Positions 56,248 through 64,000 of a stretch of DNA of 64,000 nt are shown piece after piece. The notes under the pieces were generated by a model that saw nothing but the letters and a program-made list of their open reading frames with translations, did not search any database and was not told the origin of the DNA. Every line of letters starts with the position of its first letter. Within the stretch, counting starts at the first letter, position 1. The stretch comes from Monoplex corrugatus. Taxonomy: Eukaryota > Mollusca > Gastropoda > Littorinimorpha > Ranellidae. The translations under genes were made by a program, and so were the position numbers. The stretch covers positions 58,768,465 through 58,832,464 of the forward strand of contig JAPXFY010000026.1 in assembly GCA_030674185.1 (NCBI GenBank), given 5' to 3'.

Positions 56248-57522
56248 TCATGAGTGAGCCAGGGGGTAGGGGGGGGTCAGGTAAAAGACGGGTTGTGGCT
56301 GGAGCATGAGTGTCCAGAAGATGGTGGAGAGTAGTGTAGAATTCATCGGCAAGGTTATGTGACTTTTCAGAAAGGAGACGGAAGGCATCAGATGAAAATG
56401 TGGAGAGGTGATAGATTTGAGATTGCGTCGAGTCACTGTGCGCATGGTACGGGAAGGAGGAGGAATGTCAAGAGAACAGAGAATTGCAGAGTGGTCAGAT
56501 GGAAGGGCTGAAGTTAGACGGGTAGAAAGAACAAAGCAGTTATCAGTAGCTGAATTGTGGTGATCACGAGAAATGATCCAGTCAAGAATGTGACCTTTTT
56601 GATGGGTTGGTTCAGAAATGTGTTGAGTCATATTGTGATTGGACAGATAGTTGATGATATGTCTTGTGTCATAACGGTGAGTGTTGTCATAGTGGACATT
56701 GATGTCACCTAGAATGATGAGATTTCCAGGTAAAACAAGAAGTTGATCAAAGTCGGAGAGAAACATGGATGTGGTGGGCTTGTTGGCAGAGCTAGGTGGA
56801 GGTCGATAGACACAGGAGAAGGTGATGGGGTGAGGGGTGGATTGGAAGGATATTTCAGCGTGCTCGAAAGAAGGATGGGAGAAAGGCAGAGACTGCGAGA
56901 AAGACAGGCGGGAATGGAGTGAGTCGTTGTAGAGGATGGCGATACCACCACCTCGAGATGAGCGATGGAAAGAAGCAAGCCTGTAACCACTTGGAGTGAG
57001 ATTCACATGTATAGGTTCATGACCAAGGGGGTTAAGCCATGTTTCGGTGATAAAAGCAATGTCAACATGCTCATCTGCGATAAAGTCAGCAATGACATCA
57101 GCTTTGCCATCAGTGCATGTTGACTGAGCGTTAAAAAGGCATAGTTTCAGTTTATCACAGTGTGGCGGCCGAGGTGGAGACGAAGGCAGCACCGACGGGA
57201 CAGAAGACGAAGGCGACACCAGCGGGGCAGAAGACGAAGGCAGCAACGACGGGACAGAAGACGAAGGAGGCACCAGCGGGACAGAAGACAAAGGCAGCAC
57301 CAGCGGGACAGAAGACGAGGGCAGCGCCGGCGGGACAGAAGACGAAAGCGGCACCGGCGGGACAGAAGGCGAAGGCGGCACCGGCGGGACAGAAGGCGAA
57401 GGCGAAGACGGCAGAGGAGGAGACGAAGTTTGCAGCAGCAAGGTCGAGTGCAGGGGCAGTGGAGGAGACGAAGAAGCAGAAGAGTGGTGTCGGACTGGCA
57501 CAGCAGGAGGCAGATTGTGCAC
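56248..57522 (-). CDS. CR1-like LINE endonuclease with repetitive leader
   Basis: 424 open codons; the first codon is GTG, so the true start is unresolved. The first 130 residues are a Pro/Ser/Val leader built from in-frame 9-residue repeats (SVPPVPPSP type) encoded by a 27-bp coding minisatellite (57,160-57,430). APE endonuclease motifs follow: LCLFNAQSTCTDGKADVIAD, FITETWLNPLGH, RGGGIAILYND, LIILGDINVHYDN, KGHILDWIISRDH and LPSDHSAILC. The arginine-rich open frame on the opposite strand is a shadow of this leader. Confidence 0.87.
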   Translation of the reverse strand: MHNLPPAVPVRHHSSASSSPPLPLHSTLLLQTSSPPLPSSPSPSVPPVPPSPSVPPVPLSSSVPPALPSSSVPLVLPLSSVPLVPPSSSVPSLLPSSSAPLVSPSSSVPSVLPSSPPRPPHCDKLKLCLFNAQSTCTDGKADVIADFIADEHVDIAFITETWLNPLGHEPIHVNLTPSGYRLASFHRSSRGGGIAILYNDSLHSRLSFSQSLPFSHPSFEHAEISFQSTPHPITFSCVYRPPPSSANKPTTSMFLSDFDQLLVLPGNLIILGDINVHYDNTHRYDTRHIINYLSNHNMTQHISEPTHQKGHILDWIISRDHHNSATDNCFVLSTRLTSALPSDHSAILCSLDIPPPSRTMRTVTRRNLKSITSPHFHLMPSVSFLKSHITLPMNSTLLSTIFWTLMLQPQPVFYLTPPYPLAHS

Positions 57523-57535
57523 TTATGAGAAATGC

Positions 57536-58165
57536 AGCTGGCTGACCACCAGTGTCGTTCTTTTATTGACTACTTGGAAAACGGTCAGCTTCCCCTAGAT
57601 GATAAAATTGCTCATCGCCTTATCCTGGAGAGTCAAGACTGATGACTTATGGCATTTTGTACCATCTGTATTATCCTCATGGTCATGGTCACAGAACCGA
57701 ACGCTTAGTCAAACAGTTAGTAGTCCCTTTTGAACTTAGAATGACATGCTGCTGTCGTTTGTTTTGATGGTCACTTTGCCACTGAACATACCCACCACTC
57801 AGTCAGGTTGAGGTATTTCTGGATGGGTACATACTCCAACATCTTGGAGTATGTCAAGTCATTTGAGGCTTTGTCAAAAGGCAAAACGGGTTATCCATCC
57901 TCAAAACCGCAGTTAAACCCCTTGCCTAAAGCCCCAACAAGTTCGTTTCTAGGTGGCATTGCGACATTCTGGGTCCACTTACACCAAGCAAAGAAGGCCA
58001 TAAATACAGTCTGCTCTTTCTTAGTTCATTCAGTCGCTGTGTCGAACTGATTTCATTAAAAAACGCAACAGACTCTACCATTACCTGGCATTGGTACAAG
58101 ACTCATTATCACAGGCAAATACCAGGCTGGTTTAAAACTATTCAACAATTGATCACACGTTCACC
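57536..58165 (+). pseudogene. Ty3/gypsy integrase remnant
   Basis: Continues the gypsy element beyond the LINE. Broken frames give YLENGQLPLDDKIAHRLILE, GILYHLYYPHGHGHRTERLV, the HHCC zinc region RYFWMGTYSNILEYVKS, and the start of the catalytic core (a WHCDILGPLTPSK-like stretch, then SLLF and SFSRCVELIS). The first core aspartate is recognisable; later catalytic residues are not. Many stops. Confidence 0.78.
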
Positions 58166-58189
58166 TTACTGGCAATTAATCAGAAGCAA

Positions 58190-58641
58190 TTTACCTATAA
58201 CACAAAAAATGTATGCAGCTTTCATTGACTTTGAAGATGTGTTTGATTCAATTGTTACTGAATGGTAAAGAATGGTATTAAAGATCAGATACATACATGT
58301 ATTAAAAGTATTATGCTTCTGTGAAAGCAAGAGTGCGGTAAGGTACACACTTTACTAGCTGCATTACTTTTTTTCTTTGTTTCTAAACGAACTTGCTCCC
58401 AAAATAATTAATAATGGTAGACACGGAGCAAATCTGAATAATGAATTGATTGAACTGTTTACCCTATTGTTTGCTGATGACATTGTTTTATTGTGAAACT
58501 ACAGTTGGTTTACAGACACAATTAGACAGTGTCTATAGAGCAGTGTGCTAGTTACAGCTTAAAGTAAACATGGACAAGAGTACATAATGGTCTTTAGGAA
58601 AGGTGGAGTTTCAGCGAATACTGAGTAATGGTTCTATAACA
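58190..58641 (+). pseudogene. LINE (family E) RT fragment, 5' half
   Basis: Broken frames read KMYAAFIDFEDVFDSIV (motif A), FLNELAPKIINNGRHGANLN and LFTLLFADDIVLL (motif C with FADD), then MVFRKGG. This is the RT of a non-LTR element distinct from the other families here. It is cut at 58,642 by a family A LINE insertion and resumes at 59,079. Confidence 0.8.
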
Positions 58642-58651
58642 ATACAAGGAT

Positions 58652-59068
58652 CATCATCATTATCATCAGGTGCCCTGCTGCATGGCGTTGGCGACCATGA
58701 ACTTCCAACCATCTCTATCTCTCGTTGCCCCTAGCATCTCTCCCACCCTCCTCATCCCAGTCACTCTGCAAGTCCGTCCAGCATTCTCTCCCTGGGTCTA
58801 ACTGGTGCTCTCTTTCCCTCCAGCTTTCCTGTTGTGACCAGATGCTCCAAATCCCTCTTCCTTATAAAATGGCCTATAAATGTCTTTTCCTAATCTTCCT
58901 TATGAGTGATCTATTTGTGTCTGCCTCCATCAAGACTGTCTCGTTTGTTTTCTTGCTTCTGGAACTCTCACATCCTCTTAGAAACCACATCTCGGCTGTC
59001 TCAATCTTGCTCTGGCTTTGCTTGCTGACTGTCCACGCCTCACATCCGTACAACAGTATTGGTTCTAT
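58652..59068 (-). mobile_element. RTE-like LINE (family A) fragment with 10-bp target duplication
   Basis: 3' end of family A (YGCEAWTVSKQSQ, AEMWFLR). The (GAT)n-type tail lies at 58,652-58,668. The direct repeat atacaaggat at 58,642-58,651 and 59,069-59,078 is the target duplication. It has internal deletions relative to the other copies. Confidence 0.92.
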
Positions 59069-59078
59069 ATACAAGGAT

Positions 59079-60075
59079 GGCTGTGGTAAACTTCATATCG
59101 ATGTTTGAGAATACTGTTCTCAACAAGACTTAGTTTTAATTTTCTTTGCCAAGATCTGGCAATAGAGCAAAACAAACTGTCTTCAGTATTCTAGATGAAC
59201 TGGATAAACTAAATAATAATTTATTAAAGTTATTTTTGAAATTGGTATTCAAATTCAACAAGTTTTACTGTATGGTTCAGAAATAAAGGGTTTGGAGAAA
59301 GCAGATTTGGTGACTGAAAGTGTTCGATTGTTTATGTTGAAAGAATATTTAGGGGTTGACATTAGAACACCAAACTTCATATATAGTGAGTTTATACAGA
59401 TTTCCCTTAACTATAAACTCAATAGTTTCTTTATTCAATACTGCTATAACTAACAAAAATGAGTGATGAGACATTGCCTAATAATGCATGTCAGATGCTA
59501 TTTAATTTAGCCAGCAGAGGGAAAATAAATTGGGCCTCAAACGTCCTGATATATTAAATACTTAAGAATTATCACACGTCTGTGAAAATCAAGTTGTGGG
59601 TTAAGTACGTGTTTTCATAAAAACATTCGAACAAAGATTAGTTGATTGTAGATGGCAAAATTGGGATTATCATATCAACACCAGTGATGTTATAGCACAG
59701 TACATAAAGTTTAAACAATCTCAAGAGGTTGAAAATACTTGTTGTTGGAATTTATGAGATTTGTCAGATATGTGTTCACCAGATTTAGATTTGGTATGTC
59801 CGACTTATCAGTGCATAGATTAAGATATAAAAGTCGTGATAAAAAGGCAGCGAAATGTCCATTTTGTAAAGGCGTTACTGAAAATGAAAATCAGTTTATT
59901 CTGTGTTGTCCAGCCCTTGAATATCTGAAACGTCAGCCAAAGCACCACTATAATCCACATGATTTCAAATGCTTATGACTCAAAAAATGAGTGTACAATG
60001 AGAAATCTGGCAACATACACCTATAAAGCTCATAAAAGAAAAGAATTTGCCTGATCATAAAGTTAAATTCTAGTG
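59079..60075 (+). pseudogene. LINE (family E) fragment, 3' half
   Basis: Continues the family E protein after the insertion: QVLLYGSEIKGLEKADLVTE, LFMLKEYLGVDIRTPNF and, at 59,739-59,978, a C-terminal finger CPFCKGVTENENQFILCCP. Several stops and frameshifts. Confidence 0.75.
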
Positions 60076-60284
60076 ATGTGTGTCTGTCAAACCTATTCAT
60101 ATGTTCCTGTTGTATTATTGAAGTATGACTGTGGGATCAAAATTGCATTTATTCCAAAATATATCAAATATGCATTATCCAAGAACGACTGTGTATCATA
60201 TTTTGTGTAATGTCTATAATGTGTTCACACCCCATTCAGTTGGGGCTTGGGCCTTACTGAACACATTTCTGAGTTTGAGCCTGA

Positions 60285-60604
60285 TTCTGACACACACACA
60301 GACATGCACACACGTACACATACACGCAGACATACATGTACACACACATGCGCGCCCACACACACACACATACACACACATTCACATGCACACACATACA
60401 CACAAGCCCACGCACACACACACACAAGCACACATACATACACACATACATACATACATACATACATACATACACACATACACACATAATACATACATAC
60501 ATACACACATACACACATAATACATACATACATGCATACATACATACATACAACATACATACATACATACATACATACATACATGCATGCATGTATGCAT
60601 TTCA
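60285..60604. repeat. (CA)n/(CATA)n microsatellite
   Basis: CA dinucleotides grading into CATA tetranucleotides, abutting the 3' end of the LINE that follows. It yields spurious HTHTH and YVCMYVC frames. Confidence 0.95.
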
Positions 60605-62754
60605 TTTCATCTCATCTATCTCCATCGCCATGGACGACGGTGGGAGCTCCACTCTTTGTCACGAAGGATCGCCAGGCGACACGGTCTCTGCTCCTGTGTA
60701 TGATGTCATGGAGCCCCAGTTTGCAGGCGTCAGAGATGTTGTCCATGAAGGATTTTGCTGGCCTTCCTTGTTTTCTCTTTGCCTCCACTCTTTCCTGCAG
60801 GACTGATGTCATCAAGTCGGTTCTTGTGTTTCTGTTCATGTGCCCGATACACTTCAATTTACTTTTACTGATCTCTTGGAGCATTTTACGTTGGACAGCT
60901 AATTCCTTAGCACGCTTTCCGTGGTTCTTTTGTCTGTCCTGTTTACTCAGAGAAGACGCCTGTGCAACCGTGTTTCTGCTGCCTTTATTTTATTTTCGTC
61001 ATCTTTCTTCAAAGTCCAGGCTTTACATCCGTACATGACAACAGGCCAAATTAAGCAGCGTAAAATTCTTAATTTCGCTGGTATGCCTCCGTCTTTCCAT
61101 ATGTTGTTCAACTGGACCATTTTATGCTTCGCCATGCCTATTCTTGATCTGATGTACTTGTTGCAAGATTCTGTGTAGGTTTTGACAGAGCCCAGTACTT
61201 GAAGTTGTTCACGTTTTCCAGCTCTGTTTTATTTTTTCGTATGCTCTGCTGTGGCTGGTTAGCTGATCCTTCTATGTGCATGACTTTGGTCTTTTTAGCA
61301 TTCAGTTTCAGTCCTGCCTTGTGTTATGCAGCATCTGCTCGATACAGAATTCTTTTCATACTTATGATGTCTCCTGCTAATAGGGCCGTGTCATCAACAT
61401 ATCTTAGTTTGGTGATATTCCTTCCTCCTATTTTTACTCCCATACCCTCTGTGTCTGCCTCTGTCATTACTTGATCTGTGTATATGTTGAAGAGGTGGGG
61501 CAAGAAAATGTAGCCTTGCTGGACTCCTTTATTGATGTTGAAGAAGTCACGGTGCTCTCCATTCCATCTAATTGTTGCCTGTTGGTCTTGTAGAGAGATG
61601 CTAAGAGTGAGATCAGGTGTCTTGGGAAGCCCATTGTTGATATGATTGTGATCAAGTGGTTGTGTATAACGCTGTCGAATGCTTTGCTGTAATCTATAAA
61701 AGTGACATAGGCTTCTTTTTCAGTGTTCCTGATCTTCTCTATTAGTATCTGTAGTACAAACAGCATGTGTGTTGTTCCTCTGTTTATTCTATAACCTGCC
61801 TGGCAGTCTGAGGGCTCTTCTTCCACTTTGATTTTCATTCTGTTTAAAATGATAATGAGCAGGATTTTCCTGGTATGGCTGATGAGTGCAATGGTCCTAT
61901 AACTGCTGCACTCTTTAATGTTCCCACTTTTGTGCAGCATAACAAATTCTTGCTTCTTCCTTCTTCTGGCCATTTGCAAGATTCCCAAATTTTGGTTCAT
62001 AGATGATGCAATGCTTTGATTCCTGTATCACCAGTATTCTTTAATAACGCTCCAGGGATGTTGTCTAGTCCTGACGATTTTCCTAATTTGATCTGATTTA
62101 CAGCAGCTCTAACTTCGCTCAGAGGGGGCATTGGTCCTGTGTTTTGAAAATCAAGACAGGGAGATTCCTGTGGATTTACTTGTGTATTATTGTCAAAACG
62201 TTCTTAGCCATATTCGTGCCATCTTCCAATACGTCTTCAACTCTGTTAATGTTTTGCCATCTCTATTGTTGATGCATTGAGATTTTGTTTGGCAGCTGGT
62301 AGATTTCATTTTTTTATCCGTTGGAACAGCTCCTTCGACTTTCTCTCAGCATTAGACTTTGTGATATTTGCACATTCCTGTTCTAACCATGCTTTCTTGT
62401 TCCTTCTGACTTTGGTTCTTATCTCTTTCTTTAGTCTTTTATATTCTTCTCTTTGTTGCTCTTCCATGCCTGGCTTTTCCTTTTAGCAAGTAAACAGACT
62501 TCTTCGCTTATAAAGGGTTTCGGCGGTTTGTTTGTTTTCCTTCCCAATTTGCTTTCTCCACTTTCTGTGAAGTCAAGACTTTTTTCATTTCTTCCCATAT
62601 TTCATTTGGTGTTGTCGAATTTGTCTTCCAGAAGTCCCTTGAAGCAGTTGTGTTTTCTGTTTGGAACCCATCTTTGGTTTCAGGGTCTTTGAGTTTGTCT
62701 AAATCATGTCTGATCTTCTTTTCCCCTCTTTCCTGCTTGTAGGCCTTGAATCAG
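60605..62754 (-). mobile_element. LINE (family D, RTE-like) RT region
   Basis: Minus-strand frames, repeatedly shifted, encode RT: SYRTIALISHTRKILLIIIL, QAGYRINRGTTHMLFVLQIL, VTFIDYSKAFDSVIHNHL (motif A), a YVDDTALLA motif C (about 61,390-61,420), MYGCKAWTLKKDDENKIKAA and the tail NISDACKLGLHDIIHRSRDR. The 3' end (60,605-60,630) is a short ATTTC/ATCTC-type repeat. It continues upstream after the family A insertion, at 63,411. Related 3' ends occur at 19,640 and 26,130. RTE-like by inference. Confidence 0.85.
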
Positions 62755-63410
62755 TAAAAAACATGAAATCCCCTCATGCAAAATAAAAACAAATGGCACA
62801 ACCTTGACACAGGTTAATAAGTTCAAATACCTGGGAACGGTCATTTCATCAGACGGCAGAAGCACATCGGAAATAGCTGGCAGAATCGGCCAAGCCAAAA
62901 CAGCATTCAAGAAGATGACAAGCATTCTTACCAACAAATGCCTATCAATTAACATCAGAAAGAGAGTCCTTGAATGTTATATAGAACCAATACTGTTGTA
63001 CGGATGCGAGGCGTGGACAGTCAGCAAGCAAAGCCAGAGCAGGATCGAGGCAGCCGAGATGTGGTTTCTCAGAAGAATGTTGAGAGTTCCATGGACAGCA
63101 AAGAAAACAAACGAGACAGTCTTGATGGAGGCAGACACAAATAGATCACTCATAAGGAAGATTAGAAAAAAGACAGGCAACATTTATAGGCTATTTTATG
63201 AGGAAGGGGGATTTGGAGCACCTGGTCACAGCGGGAAAGCTGGAGGGAAAGAGAGCACCAGGTAGATCTAGGGAGAGAATGCTGGACGGACTTGCAGAGT
63301 GGCTGGGGATGAACAGGGTGGGGGAGATGCTGGGGGCAACGAGAGATAGAGATAGTTGGAAGTCCATGGTCGCCAACGCCATGCATCAGGGCACCTGATG
63401 ATGATGATGA
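62755..63410 (+). mobile_element. RTE-like LINE (family A) insertion with 12-bp target duplication
   Basis: 5'-truncated copy on the + strand: VNKFKYLGTVISSDGRSTSE, AKTAFKKMTSILTNKCLSIN, YGCEAWTVSKQSQ, then a frameshift before the GKRAPGRSRERMLDGLAEWL block and a (GAT)n tail at 63,396-63,410. The direct repeat aggccttgaatc at 62,743-62,754 and 63,411-region (aggccttgaatc) marks a clean insertion into the family D LINE. Confidence 0.92.
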
Positions 63411-64000
63411 GGCCTTGAATCTGAGGTGTTGCAGCAACCATTATGTGGCCTGTGTCACAATCTATGCCAGGTCTTGACTTTACATCTAGCACTGATGTTT
63501 TCCATGCTCTATCTATCGTGATGCAGTCTATTTGATTCCTGCATCTGTCGCTTTGTTGAATCCATGTGTATCACCGTCTGTACGGTTGCTTGAAGAGGGT
63601 ATTGGTAACTGCAAGTTGATTTACTTGACAGAAAGTTGCCAGCATCTCCCGTCGTTCGTTTTGCGTTCCTAGTTCATATGATCCTATACCACACTCAGTC
63701 TTCAGTCTCTCCAGTTTGTGTTGAGGTCTTTCATGATGACACAAATTTGCTTCCTTGGTATGTTGTCTTTTGTTGTTTGTAGATCATTATAAAAAGCCTC
63801 AATTTCTTCTTATGTGCTTTGTGAAGTGGGAGCGTAGACTTGTATTATGTTAAGTGGAGCTGGTTTGGTTGTTGTCTTGCTGTGACTATGTGTGGTCGCT
63901 AATTCCACTGTAACTTTTCAGACTACTTGCATGTTGCTTGTCTAAAACACTTGCAACTCCATTTAAGCCCCCATTCCATTTCCGCTATGGATGATAGTGT
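63411..64000 (-). mobile_element. LINE (family D) endonuclease region, runs off the window
   Basis: Minus-strand pieces read IIQVYAPTSQSTYEEIEAFY and CRNQIDCITIDRAWKTSVLD, then VKSRPGIDCDTGHIMVAAT, matching the C-terminal half of an APE-type LINE endonuclease. It is the 5' continuation of 60,605-62,754 and is cut by the window end. Frames are broken. Confidence 0.75.

Larger units (their letters stand above)
53985..57535 (-). mobile_element. CR1-like LINE (family C), near full-length
   Basis: Inserted in the gypsy remnant. Minus strand: proline/serine-rich leader and endonuclease (57,522-56,248), RT in broken frames (56,060-54,314), 3' UTR with (CA)n on the + strand (about 54,065-54,180), and an ATT tail at 53,990-54,005 after the GCGCTATATAAATATTGTAA-like end. 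Same family as 9,441-10,455. Confidence 0.9.

Noticed and set aside
57160..57545. Arginine-rich and Lys/Ala-rich plus-strand frames (127 and 122 codons), resembling histone-like tails
   Set aside because: Antisense of the Pro/Ser-rich repetitive leader of the LINE endonuclease.

Overview
This is eukaryotic, repeat-rich genomic DNA, most likely from a gastropod mollusc. The only host genes recognised are three copies of a large receptor with LDL-receptor class A, C-type-lectin-like, leucine-rich-repeat and rhodopsin-type 7TM domains. That layout matches the type C LGR / GRL101 family first described from the snail Lymnaea and expanded in molluscs. The transposon mix (RTE-, CR1- and I-like LINEs, a GIY-YIG Penelope-like element, Ty3/gypsy elements) and the many minisatellites fit. 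The species call is inference.

Layout. 1-4.5 kb: four tandem arrays (22-bp, GATA, 60-bp, 68-bp) and an RTE-like LINE fragment. 4.8-8.65 kb: receptor gene copy 1 on the + strand, essentially intact apart from two apparent single-site frameshifts. 9-12.35 kb: a (GTAT)n tract split by two LINE 3' ends. 12.77-19.93 kb and 48.75-26.28 kb: the arms of a very large inverted repeat. Each arm carries, from outside to inside, an L1-like LINE scrap, a 34-bp array, a unique stretch, a 51-bp array, a receptor gene (copy 2 on +, copy 3 on -), a 43-bp array and a LINE 3' end. The right arm has been stretched from about 7 to 22.5 kb by a Penelope-like element (31.7-34.2 kb) and a CR1-like LINE (34.9-45.85 kb), the latter itself split by a 7,057-bp LTR retrotransposon (37,085-44,141). 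The 6.4-kb spacer between the arms holds a Penelope tail, an RTE-like LINE, a 33-bp array and about 1.5 kb of (GGTT)n-like sequence.

48.75-58.2 kb: a decayed Ty3/gypsy element in + orientation (protease, RT, RNase H, integrase), invaded by a 2.9-kb 26-bp array, a (CTAT)n tract and a near full-length CR1-like LINE. 58.2-60.1 kb: another LINE, split by an RTE-like LINE fragment with a 10-bp target duplication. 60.6-64 kb: a third LINE family on the minus strand, running off the window and split by an RTE-like fragment with a 12-bp target duplication.

The strongest biological signals are the head-on (3' ends facing) inverted duplication of a multidomain receptor gene, and a structurally complete LTR retrotransposon whose only long ORF joins Gag directly to an integrase-like C-terminal tail with the catalytic pol region missing. 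No tRNA, rRNA, CRISPR or bacterial-type operon was found. Gene starts are uncertain because first exons may lie upstream and I could not run splice prediction.
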